NCBI GenBank assembly: GCA_049514735.1
Contig: JBEKUT010000163.1
Span: forward strand, 1-14,113
DNA: 14,113 nucleotides
Origin: JAICMB01 sp049514735
GTDB lineage: Bacteria > Acidobacteriota > Terriglobia > Bryobacterales > Bryobacteraceae
Reading direction: 5' to 3'
Under the pieces are notes generated by a model, which was not told the DNA's origin, made no database searches, and saw nothing but the letters and a program-made list of their open reading frames with translations. This document shows, in pieces, positions 1 to 6,609 of this stretch (position 1 is its first letter; each line of letters begins with the position of its first letter). The translations under genes and the position numbers were made by a program.

Positions 1-1
1 A

Positions 2-310
2 TTAAATGTCGGCGAGGTCGCCGAAGTGTGGCGGCGCGGAAGCGTCATCGGTTCCTGGCTCCTCGACCTCGCGTCCATGGCGCTGGCGGAAGATGCCAAT
101 CTAAACAATTTCACCGGATACGTTCAGGACTCAGGCGAAGGACGCTGGACCATCGAAGCCGGAATCGAAGAAGCCGTGCCCAGCCCGGTGCTGGCGGCGG
201 CGCTTTATGCGCGCTTCCGTTCCCGCCTGGAGCATACCTTCGCGGATAAGATGTTATCGGCAATGCGGTACAAGTTCGGCGGTCACGTCGAGCAGGCGAC
301 AGGAGGCTAA
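2..310 (+). CDS. gnd: 6-phosphogluconate dehydrogenase, decarboxylating (C-terminal part)
   Basis: This is the last 102 codons of a gene that begins left of the window; the frame is open from base 2 and stops at TAA 308-310. The enzyme oxidises 6-phosphogluconate to ribulose-5-phosphate and CO2 in the cytosol, making NAD(P)H for the oxidative pentose phosphate pathway. The visible part is the all-alpha C-terminal domain. Recognisable family stretches are the 'EVWRRGSVI' start, 'DSGEGRW', 'AVPSPVL', 'ALYARFRSR' and the closing 'FGGHVE'. The sequence ends just after that motif, which fits the short (about 300-330 residue, YqeC-like) subfamily rather than the long type of about 470 residues; the missing N-terminus prevents certainty. 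zwf starts only 3 bases downstream and its ribosome site lies inside this gene's last codons, so the two are almost certainly co-transcribed. The cofactor preference cannot be read because the Rossmann part is outside the window. Confidence 0.93.
   Translation, partial: LNVGEVAEVWRRGSVIGSWLLDLASMALAEDANLNNFTGYVQDSGEGRWTIEAGIEEAVPSPVLAAALYARFRSRLEHTFADKMLSAMRYKFGGHVEQATGG
301..306 (+). promoter_or_regulatory. Shine-Dalgarno site of zwf
   Basis: A perfect AGGAGG lies 7 bases before the zwf ATG and inside the last codons of gnd, ending just before its stop codon. It fixes the zwf start at 314 and indicates translational coupling with gnd. Confidence 0.85.
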
Positions 311-313
311 CGA

Positions 314-1831
314 ATGCCCGAAACCAACGCGACACCAGTGCAGGCTCGACCGGGCGATCCGTGTGTCATGGTCATCTTCGGGGCCTCGGGCGACCTCACC
401 AAACGCAAGCTTCTCCCCACCTTGTACAACCTCGCCAAGAACGATGCAGTGTCGGCCGATTTCGCCTTGATCGGATTTGCCATCGAGCCGCTGAGCGACG
501 ACCAGTTTCGCGAACTCGTGCGCAAGGACCTTGTTGAATTCGCTGGCGCACCGCCGCAATGCAAGTTTTGCGAGTGGCTGCTGGAGCGTGTCTATTACGT
601 TTCAGGCGATCTGCGGGACACTGCCGCATACGAGCATCTCAAATCGCTGCTGGTGGAGGTGGATGCGCGTCACAACACCCGCGGCAATTTCCTGTACTAT
701 CTGGCGACCCGTCCAGGGCTGTTTGGCGAGGTCGTGGATCACCTCGGGAAGTGCGGTCTCGCCGAAGAAGCCAGCGGCCACTGGCGCCGCGTGGTAATAG
801 AAAAGCCATTCGGGCGGGATCTGGAATCGGCGCGGGCGCTGAATCAAGAAATCCGGAACGTTCTTACCGAGAAGCAAATCTACCGCATCGATCATTATCT
901 CGGCAAAGAAACCGTCCAGAACATTTTGGTCTTTCGTTTCTCGAACGGGATCTTCGAGCCGATCTGGAACCGCCGCTACATCGATCATGTGCAGATTACC
1001 GTTGCGGAGACGCTGGGCGTTGAGCAGCGCGGCGATTACTACGATAATGCCGGTGCGCTCCGCGACATGGTTCCCAATCATATACTGCAACTCGTGACTT
1101 TGACTGCCATGGAACCACCCATCTCCTTCCAGGCGGACGCGGTGCGCGACGAGCAGGCCAAGATTCTGAATGCTATTACGCCCATGGCGCCGGAAGACGT
1201 CCTGACGCGCGCCGTCCGCGGCCAGTACGGCGAGGGCACTATCGATGGAAAATCCGTGCCCGCGTATCGCAGCGAACCCAAAGTTGCGCCGGACTCACAC
1301 ATCGAGACCTTTGTGGCTCTCAAGCTGACCATCGACAACTGGCGTTGGGCCGACGTTCCCTTTTACATTCGGACCGGAAAACGGCTCGGCAAACGGACCT
1401 CCGAGATCGCCATCCAGTTCCGCCGCGCGCCCTTCATCCTATTCCGCGATACGCCCGTGGAACACCTCAATCCGAATCTGCTGGTCCTCCACATCCAGCC
1501 CGACGAAGGAATTTCACTGCGTTTTGGCGCCAAGCAACCCGGCCCCGTCGTGCACGTCGGAGTGGTCGACATGGACTTCCGGTACTCCGATTACTTCGGC
1601 ACCGAGCCAAGCACCGGCTACGAGCGTCTGCTCTACGACTGCATGATTGGCGACGCGACGCTGTTCCAGCGCGCCGACATGGTGGAAGCGGGTTGGAGCG
1701 TGGTGCAGCCGGTCCTCGATGTCTGGAGCGCGCTGCCTCCGCGTAACTTCCCGAATTATAAGGCCGGTACGATGGGTCCGAAAGACGCCGACGATTTAAT
1801 GGAGCGCGACAAGCGCAAATGGCATAATTGA
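314..1831 (+). CDS. zwf: Glucose-6-phosphate 1-dehydrogenase
   Basis: A 505-residue cytosolic enzyme that oxidises glucose-6-phosphate to 6-phosphogluconolactone with NADP+, the entry step of the oxidative pentose phosphate pathway. The length is normal for the family. The N-terminal nucleotide-binding motif GASGDLTKRK is at residues 23-32, the EKPFG motif at 163-167, and the active-site signature RIDHYLGKE at 191-199 (Lys198 for substrate phosphate). The His expected as catalytic base lies further on, in the C-terminal domain, with 'VPNHILQL' at 253-260. PFYIRTGKRL (349-358) is the conserved beta-sheet domain segment. The ATG at 314 has an ideal Shine-Dalgarno site overlapping the gnd stop. 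No 6-phosphogluconolactonase (pgl) or OpcA gene follows; a 246-base gap and a secreted protein come next. Confidence 0.97.
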   Translation: MPETNATPVQARPGDPCVMVIFGASGDLTKRKLLPTLYNLAKNDAVSADFALIGFAIEPLSDDQFRELVRKDLVEFAGAPPQCKFCEWLLERVYYVSGDLRDTAAYEHLKSLLVEVDARHNTRGNFLYYLATRPGLFGEVVDHLGKCGLAEEASGHWRRVVIEKPFGRDLESARALNQEIRNVLTEKQIYRIDHYLGKETVQNILVFRFSNGIFEPIWNRRYIDHVQITVAETLGVEQRGDYYDNAGALRDMVPNHILQLVTLTAMEPPISFQADAVRDEQAKILNAITPMAPEDVLTRAVRGQYGEGTIDGKSVPAYRSEPKVAPDSHIETFVALKLTIDNWRWADVPFYIRTGKRLGKRTSEIAIQFRRAPFILFRDTPVEHLNPNLLVLHIQPDEGISLRFGAKQPGPVVHVGVVDMDFRYSDYFGTEPSTGYERLLYDCMIGDATLFQRADMVEAGWSVVQPVLDVWSALPPRNFPNYKAGTMGPKDADDLMERDKRKWHN

Positions 1832-1854
1832 TCGCCGGGTTGAACTACCAGTCG

Positions 1855-1875
1855 AATTAATAGTTAAATTAATAG
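1855..1875 (+). repeat. Tandem direct repeat AATTAATAG, 12-base period
   Basis: Two identical AATTAATAG copies (1855-1863 and 1867-1875) are separated by TTA in an AT-rich island inside otherwise GC-rich DNA, 24 bases after the zwf stop. The 12-base period puts both on roughly the same DNA face, so a regulator site or an UP-like promoter element for the PEP-CTERM gene is possible. A loose TTGAAC at 1840-1845 could serve as a -35 box, with TTAAAT at 1864-1869 as a poor -10 box. Function is inferred only. Confidence 0.4.
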
Positions 1876-2013
1876 CTCACAATCCCCGAGTTAGTAGTAG
1901 CGGTAGTACCGGGAGTTCACGCCGTATCACCAGCGCATCGCCTGGACCGTACCAGTACAAAAAGCCCCTCAAAACCCCTGTTCAAATCCGTCCAAAACAA
2001 AGAAACTAGGTCA

Positions 2014-2037
2014 TGGGTTTCTCGCGGACGAAACCCA
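2014..2037 (+). other. Hairpin in the leader of the PEP-CTERM gene
   Basis: TGGGTTTC at 2014-2021 pairs perfectly with GAAACCCA at 2030-2037 around an 8-base loop, giving an 8-bp stem that ends 40 bases before the ATG at 2078. No T-run follows, so it is not an intrinsic terminator. It may stabilise the leader RNA or be an operator. No known riboswitch pattern was recognised. The 246-base spacer 1832-2077 shows no convincing gene besides this hairpin and the upstream direct repeat. Confidence 0.4.
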
Positions 2038-2077
2038 AGCGACTTAACATTCAAAGGACTCTTGAAAGGATCCAACG

Positions 2078-2710
2078 ATGAGACTCCCCATTTTCGTTTT
2101 CGCCGCCCTTGCTTGCTCCGGGCTGGCCATGGCAAGCATCACACCAGCGCTGAACGGGGGGAGCCCCACAGAGGTTTCTCCCGGTGTCTATACCTGGTCT
2201 TACAACATCGCCGTAAATGCGAATGAGTCGCTCGATCCTTCGGCGACTACGAACGAAACGTGCCTCGGCGGCACGCCTTGCCCCTTCGGCACGTTCTTCA
2301 CCCTTTATGACATCGCTGGTCTGATCACCACCACCGTTGACGGACCCACCGAGCCCACGGGCTGGGGAAGCGCGATCCAACTCACCGGCATCACGCCCAG
2401 CGGACAGCTTCTCTTCGACGATCCGGGCGTGGAGAACATCACTTTCTACTACACTGGTGCGACCACCAACGGCCCCACGGTGATCTCGGCGTTCACCTAC
2501 GACTCCATCTATGGCACCCCCACCGAGGGCACGTTCTCATATCAGGACACCAAGATCCAGACCCTGACCCTGGATCAAGGGCAAGGCCCCATTCTGATCC
2601 CATCCACGACCACATCGCTGAGCGGCGTTCCCGAGCCGGCATCGGTGTTGATGATTGGTGGCGGCCTGATCGCTCTCGCTCTCGTCGGCCGGCGTCGCGC
2701 CCGTCAGTAA
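2078..2710 (+). CDS. Secreted PEP-CTERM sorting-domain protein
   Basis: A 210-residue exported protein of unknown function. Residues 1-19 form a Sec signal peptide with one Arg, a hydrophobic core and a small-residue cleavage site near 'AMA'. The mature part (20-180) is rich in Thr, Gly, Pro and aromatic residues with no catalytic motif I can identify; two cysteines (62 and 68, in 'CLGGTPC') could form a disulfide. The C-terminus has the three-part sorting signal: VPEP at 184-187, a hydrophobic helix at about 190-204, and an RRRAR basic tail. By knowledge of the family, such proteins are cut by an exosortase and delivered to the surface or exopolysaccharide matrix; no exosortase gene is in this window. 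The ATG has an AAAGGA site (2065-2070) 7 bases upstream. It is transcriptionally isolated, with a long leader before and a strong terminator after, so it is probably regulated apart from the sugar enzymes around it. Confidence 0.9.
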   Translation: MRLPIFVFAALACSGLAMASITPALNGGSPTEVSPGVYTWSYNIAVNANESLDPSATTNETCLGGTPCPFGTFFTLYDIAGLITTTVDGPTEPTGWGSAIQLTGITPSGQLLFDDPGVENITFYYTGATTNGPTVISAFTYDSIYGTPTEGTFSYQDTKIQTLTLDQGQGPILIPSTTTSLSGVPEPASVLMIGGGLIALALVGRRRARQ

Positions 2711-2730
2711 TATCGAAGCAGTTTGCAATC

Positions 2731-2773
2731 CAGCCGGCCGTCTCTTATGGGAGAACGGCCGGCTGTTCTTTTT
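2731..2773 (+). terminator. Intrinsic terminator of the PEP-CTERM gene
   Basis: The stem CAGCCGGCCGTCTC (2731-2744) pairs with GAGAACGGCCGGCTG (2751-2765), 14 pairs with one bulged A and a 6-base loop TTATGG. A T-rich tract (2766-2773, TTCTTTTT) follows directly. It starts 20 bases after the stop codon and is one of the clearest Rho-independent terminators possible. Confidence 0.92.
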
Positions 2774-2837
2774 GCTGTGGAGCCCTACAACTGAGAAGAC
2801 CATCGCAGTTTGTGGTCTGTCTTTTTCGGGCGGGTGA

Positions 2838-2870
2838 GGAAAACAGACGACGCAAGGCGATCGTCTGTTC
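2838..2870 (+). repeat. Dispersed palindromic (REP-like) repeat, copy 1
   Basis: The left block GGAAAACAGACGAC (2838-2851) and right block CGATCGTCTGTTC (2858-2870) are separated by a 6-base spacer. Inside them AACAGACGA (2842-2850) and TCGTCTGTT (2861-2869) are perfect 9-base inverted repeats. The same two blocks recur at 7992-8025 with a different spacer. It lies between the PEP-CTERM terminator and the rpiB start, ending 10 bases before the putative -10 hexamer of rpiB, and so may influence rpiB expression. Confidence 0.75.
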
Positions 2871-2880
2871 TACCTCGCAG

Positions 2881-2886
2881 TACAAT
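2881..2886 (+). promoter_or_regulatory. Putative -10 hexamer for a leaderless rpiB transcript
   Basis: TACAAT ends 8 bases before the rpiB ATG at 2895. Transcription would begin about 7 bases downstream, almost at the start codon. No Shine-Dalgarno site precedes that ATG, which fits a leaderless message. No good -35 box is visible at 16-18 bases spacing. Confidence 0.4.
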
Positions 2887-2894
2887 AGCGTGAA

Positions 2895-3350
2895 ATGCGA
2901 ATCGCTTTCGGATCGGACCACGCGGGCTTCGACCTCAAGAATGAAATGATCCCCGTTGCCGCGGAACTTGGACATGAAACAATCGATGTCGGCGCCTTCG
3001 AGGCGAACACCACCGACGATTACCCCGATTTTGCCGAGGCTGTTTCGGCCGCCATCCTGGACGGCCGTGCCGAGCGCGGCATTTTGATCTGCGGCAGCGG
3101 AGTCGGCGTTTCGGTGGCCGCCAACAAGATACCTGGAATCCGGGCCGGTCTCTGTCACGACACATATTCGGCGCATCAGGGGGTGGAGCACGACAATTCG
3201 AACGTTCTCGTGATGGGATCGCGGATCATAGGCGTCGAGCTTGCCAAGGACCTGGTCCGAACGTTCCTCGCGGCGAAGTACACGAACGAGGATCGCCATC
3301 GCCGCCGGCTCGCGAAAGTCGCCGCGATCGAACATAAATATTGCCGCTAG
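2895..3350 (+). CDS. rpiB: Ribose-5-phosphate isomerase B
   Basis: A 151-residue cytosolic isomerase of the RpiB/LacAB family that interconverts ribulose-5-phosphate and ribose-5-phosphate, downstream of Gnd in the pentose phosphate pathway. The N-terminal 'GSDHAG' carries the Asp8-His9 pair, the loop 'ICGSGVGVS' carries the catalytic Cys66, and His99 sits in 'EHDNSN'; all are at positions expected for the E. coli-type enzyme. The Cys marks the E. coli-like rather than the mycobacterial (Glu) active-site variant. Length is normal. It has its own start region after the PEP-CTERM terminator, with no Shine-Dalgarno sequence, and the SDR gene follows after 19 bases. Homologous allose-6-phosphate or galactose-6-phosphate isomerases cannot be fully excluded, but the pathway context with zwf and gnd favours RpiB. 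Confidence 0.93.
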   Translation: MRIAFGSDHAGFDLKNEMIPVAAELGHETIDVGAFEANTTDDYPDFAEAVSAAILDGRAERGILICGSGVGVSVAANKIPGIRAGLCHDTYSAHQGVEHDNSNVLVMGSRIIGVELAKDLVRTFLAAKYTNEDRHRRRLAKVAAIEHKYCR

Positions 3351-3357
3351 AATCCCG

Positions 3358-3363
3358 TATAAT
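3358..3363 (+). promoter_or_regulatory. Putative -10 hexamer for a leaderless SDR transcript
   Basis: A perfect TATAAT lies 6 bases before the ATG at 3370 and just after the rpiB stop. The expected transcription start coincides with the A of that ATG. There is no Shine-Dalgarno site, and no clear -35 box. Read-through from rpiB is an alternative source of the message. Confidence 0.45.
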
Positions 3364-3369
3364 GTCCGA

Positions 3370-4128
3370 ATGCCCGACGTTAACCTGCACGGCCGCACGG
3401 CACTGATCACCGGCGCTAGTCGAGGACTCGGAAAATCGATGGCCCTCGCCTTGGGCGCGGCCGGCGCGCGGCTAGCGCTGGTAGCGCGCAGCGCCCCGGA
3501 TCTCGAAGCCGTCGCGGATCTCGCACGCGCGCGTGGCGCCGATGTCGAGACCTACCGCGCCGACGTGACGAGTGAGCAACAAGTCAAGCAGCTCGAGAAC
3601 GACGTGATCCGGCGCTTCGGGACCGTCAACATCCTCATCAACAACGCGGGCATCAACGTCCGCAAGCACGTCGTCGATTTTACGCTCGAAGAATGGAACG
3701 GCGTCATCGCGACCAACCTCACCAGCGCGTTCCTGCTGTCGCGCAGCTTTGTCCCGCACATGAAGGATCAAGGCTACGGGCGCATCATCAACATGGCGTC
3801 CATCATGAGCCACGTGTCGCTGCCTGGACGCGCCGCCTACTCGGCAACGAAGGCCGGCTTGCTGGGATTCACTCGCGCACTGGCGCTCGAGCTTGCCGGG
3901 GAAAACATTTGCGTCGTCGCCATAAGTCCGGGCCCGTTCGCTACCGAGATGAACACCGCGCTCATGAACGATCCGGAAAAGAACGCGCAGTTCATTGCTT
4001 CCATCCCCGTCGGACGCTGGGGCAAAGTGGAAGATATAGGTCAACTCGCGCTGTTCTTATGTTCGGACCACGCTGCGTTCATTACCGGTACCGATATTTT
4101 GATCGATGGCGGCTGGTGCGCGCGATAA
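3370..4128 (+). CDS. SDR-family NAD(P)-dependent oxidoreductase
   Basis: A 252-residue classical short-chain dehydrogenase/reductase. The cofactor motif TGASRGLG is at residues 14-21, NNAG at 91-94, and the catalytic tetrad is Asn116, Ser144, Tyr157 and Lys161 (YSATK). Arg40 after the second beta strand and Arg18 in the glycine motif suggest NADP(H), by analogy with known SDRs. The C-terminal 'TGTDILIDGGW' is typical. The closest functional groups are gluconate 5-dehydrogenase, 2-deoxy-gluconate 3-dehydrogenase and 3-oxoacyl-ACP reductase; sequence alone does not decide, though the sugar context makes a sugar-acid oxidoreductase attractive. The open frame extends 43 codons upstream into rpiB, but that part has random-looking basic composition and lies over a real gene, while family alignment starts at this ATG. 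The gene sits 19 bases behind rpiB. Confidence 0.88.
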   Translation: MPDVNLHGRTALITGASRGLGKSMALALGAAGARLALVARSAPDLEAVADLARARGADVETYRADVTSEQQVKQLENDVIRRFGTVNILINNAGINVRKHVVDFTLEEWNGVIATNLTSAFLLSRSFVPHMKDQGYGRIINMASIMSHVSLPGRAAYSATKAGLLGFTRALALELAGENICVVAISPGPFATEMNTALMNDPEKNAQFIASIPVGRWGKVEDIGQLALFLCSDHAAFITGTDILIDGGWCAR

Positions 4129-4165
4129 CCAAGTGTAACTCTGACGCATGCGGCCGGTATTGAAC

Positions 4166-4171
4166 AGGAGG
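4166..4171 (+). promoter_or_regulatory. Shine-Dalgarno site of the ADOP permease
   Basis: A perfect AGGAGG 5 bases before the ATG at 4177 fixes the start. The 48-base gap after the SDR gene shows no terminator, so read-through from rpiB-SDR is possible. Confidence 0.8.
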
Positions 4172-4176
4172 CCCAT

Positions 4177-6606
4177 ATGGAAACGCTTCGCAAAGACCTT
4201 CTTTACGCCCTTCGGATGCTCGCCCGAAATCCTGGATTCGCGGCCATCGCGGTTCTCGCCCTGGCGCTTGGAATCGGGGCCAACACGGCCATTTTTAGCG
4301 TTATCAATGCGGTCCTGCTGAAGCCGCTGCCGTACAACAATCCCGATCAACTGGTCAAAATTTGGGGCCAGTTCGAAGGCATCGGCATTCCTGGCAACCG
4401 CAATTGGATTTCGGCGCCGGAGTTCGAAGATATTCGCAGGATGAACCGGAGCTTCAGCCGTGTCGCGGCCATCGGTGATGCCGACTTCAATTTGACCGGC
4501 CTGGGCCAGCCCGAACGGCTCTCTGCTGCCACCGTGTCCCCCGAATTCTTCCCATTGCTCGGCGTTCAGGCTCAGATCGGCCGCGTGTTCCTGCCGGAAG
4601 AGGGCGAACGCGGCAAGGACGCCGTGGTGGTGCTGGGCCATGGATTATGGCAGCGCCGCTTCGGCTCCGATCCTCGAATCGTTGGATCCAAGATCGAGAT
4701 CAACGGCCACGCCTACACTGTGGATGGCGTGATGCCGGCGTGGTTCCAATACCCCCCGCGCGTCGACATCTGGGCTCCCGAAGTTTTCACGAACGACGAA
4801 TTATCCAGCCGCGGCAACCACAGCTTTGAGATGCTCGCACGCATCAAGCCTGGCCTCTCGCCGGAGCAAGTTCGCTCCGACGTGGACGCGGTTGGCAACA
4901 AGATCGTCGATCAGGCGCGCCAATATCCATATCGCCGGTTCAATTTCAAGGTCCTCACGTCGCCGCTGCTTGAAGAGTATGTCGGGGACATACGGACGCC
5001 GCTGTGGATACTGATGGGCGCAGTTGGAATCGTGCTGTTGATCGCCTGCGCCAACGTCGCAAATCTGCTGCTGGTGCGAGCATCGGCGCGTGAACGCGAG
5101 ATCGCGGTGCGGACGGCGCTGGGCGCCAGCCGCGGACGCCTGATCCGGCAGTTGCTCACCGAAAGCACGCTGCTCGCGTTTCTGGGCGGTATCGCCGGGA
5201 TTATTTTCGCGTGGTGGGGATTGCGAGCCTTGATCGCCGTGGGGCAACAAAGTTTTCCGCGACTCGCGGCCGCTCAAATGGATTTCTGGGTTCTGGCCTT
5301 CACTCTGCTCGTGTCCATTGGAACTGGCGTGCTGTTCGGAATCGTTCCCGCGCTGCAGAGCGCACGCGCGGTCACGCATGATGCGTTGAAGGAAGGCGGC
5401 CGCAGCGGAACGGCCAGCGCGGGATCACAAAGATTGCGCAGCGCTCTGGTGGTTGCGGAGATCGCACTTTCGTTGATCCTGCTGGTCGGCGCTGGTCTCC
5501 TTTTGAAGAGCTTCGCGCGCCTTATGGATGTCGATCCAGGCTTCCGGCCCGCTGGCGTTCTCACTATGCGACTGGCGTTGCCGGAGCAACGGTACGCGAA
5601 GCCGGAACAGATCCGCAATTTCTATCGCAACGTGCTGGACCGCGTCACCAAAGTGCCGGGGGTGCAGTCCGCCGGCGCAATCTCTACGCTACCGCTTACA
5701 GGTAATAATTCCGGGACAACAACAGTGGACAGCCGCGTGGTCTCCGGCCCCGACGCTTCGCCCGAAGCGGATCGCCGCAACGTCCTTCCGGGTTTTTTTG
5801 AGGCCATGGGAGTCGGCTTAATTCGCGGCCGCTATTTCGACGACCGCGATAACGAGACAACCGCACCCGTCGCGATCATTGACGAGTCCATGGCGCAAAC
5901 ATATTGGCCCAACGAAAATCCTATCGGCCAGCGCCTTAAATTGGGCGGCCAACAGTCTACCGCTCCCTGGATGCGCATTGTCGGCGTGGTGAACCACGTG
6001 CATTATCGAACGTTGGAAGCGAAGTCCCGCGTTGAAGTTTATTTCCCGCACGCGCAACGCCCCTATTCCGATATGGCGCTGGTGATCAAGACGGCGGGAG
6101 ATGCGCTGGCGCTCGCGCCATCCATCCAACGCCAGGTGCTCGCCGTCGATCCCGATCAGCCGGTTTACAAAGTCGCAACCATGCAGCAGCTCATGGCCGA
6201 TTCCGTAGCGCGCCGCCGTCTCTCCATGCTGCTGCTCGCGGTCTTCGCGGCCGCTGCGCTTTTATTGGCCGCGGTTGGAATCTACGGCATCGTCGCGTAC
6301 ACGGTAGCGCAGCGATTGCATGAAATGGGCATCCGCATGGCGCTCGGCGCCAGCCGCTTCGATTTAATTCGCCTGGTGCTGGCGCAAAGTCTGCGCACCG
6401 CTCTCATCGGCATCGCTGTCGGATTAGTGGGCGCGGCGTTCCTGACGCGCTTCCTTTCGAGCCTGCTGTTCTCGGTTCGCGCCGCCGACCCCGTGACGTT
6501 TACACTGGTGGCATTGGGCCTGGTTGTTATCGCGCTACTCGCGAGCTATGTGCCAGCCCGGCGCGCGACGTCGGTCGACCCGATGAACGCGCTACGAGTA
6601 GAATAG
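4177..6606 (+). CDS. ADOP-family ABC transporter permease (MacB/FtsX type, duplicated)
   Basis: An 809-residue inner-membrane permease of the kind known as acidobacterial duplicated orphan permease. It has two MacB_PCD-plus-FtsX halves in one chain. The N-terminal half has the conserved 'LALGIGANTAIFSV' helix (about 22-47), a periplasmic domain (about 60-270), and three helices near 276-300, 330-355 and 370-393. The second half has a helix at about 421-445, a second periplasmic domain, and three helices near 684-706, 737-757 and 770-792. Each half has the FtsX cytoplasmic coupling motif, 'REIAVRTALGASRGRLI' at 308-324 and 'HEMGIRMALGASRFDLI' at 715-731. The end 'PARRATSVDPMNALRVE' is typical. 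No ATPase gene adjoins it, as usual for this family; it presumably works with a LolD/MacB-type ATPase encoded elsewhere. The substrate is unknown: family relatives move lipoproteins, peptides or drugs mechanically. The UxuA-like gene begins 3 bases after its stop. Confidence 0.93.
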   Translation: METLRKDLLYALRMLARNPGFAAIAVLALALGIGANTAIFSVINAVLLKPLPYNNPDQLVKIWGQFEGIGIPGNRNWISAPEFEDIRRMNRSFSRVAAIGDADFNLTGLGQPERLSAATVSPEFFPLLGVQAQIGRVFLPEEGERGKDAVVVLGHGLWQRRFGSDPRIVGSKIEINGHAYTVDGVMPAWFQYPPRVDIWAPEVFTNDELSSRGNHSFEMLARIKPGLSPEQVRSDVDAVGNKIVDQARQYPYRRFNFKVLTSPLLEEYVGDIRTPLWILMGAVGIVLLIACANVANLLLVRASAREREIAVRTALGASRGRLIRQLLTESTLLAFLGGIAGIIFAWWGLRALIAVGQQSFPRLAAAQMDFWVLAFTLLVSIGTGVLFGIVPALQSARAVTHDALKEGGRSGTASAGSQRLRSALVVAEIALSLILLVGAGLLLKSFARLMDVDPGFRPAGVLTMRLALPEQRYAKPEQIRNFYRNVLDRVTKVPGVQSAGAISTLPLTGNNSGTTTVDSRVVSGPDASPEADRRNVLPGFFEAMGVGLIRGRYFDDRDNETTAPVAIIDESMAQTYWPNENPIGQRLKLGGQQSTAPWMRIVGVVNHVHYRTLEAKSRVEVYFPHAQRPYSDMALVIKTAGDALALAPSIQRQVLAVDPDQPVYKVATMQQLMADSVARRRLSMLLLAVFAAAALLLAAVGIYGIVAYTVAQRLHEMGIRMALGASRFDLIRLVLAQSLRTALIGIAVGLVGAAFLTRFLSSLLFSVRAADPVTFTLVALGLVVIALLASYVPARRATSVDPMNALRVE

Positions 6607-6609
6607 ACC

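Noticed and set aside
1917..2135. Minus-strand frame of 72 codons over the spacer and start of the PEP-CTERM gene
   Set aside because: No ribosome site or recognisable family; it overlaps the signal peptide of a well-supported gene.
2852..2857. A CRISPR-like reading of the repeated palindromes
   Set aside because: Only two copies exist, 5 kb apart, with no array or regular spacers and no cas genes nearby.
3241..3369. 43-codon N-terminal extension of the SDR frame
   Set aside because: It lies in the rpiB coding sequence, is composed mostly of Arg and Ser, and family similarity begins at the ATG at 3370.
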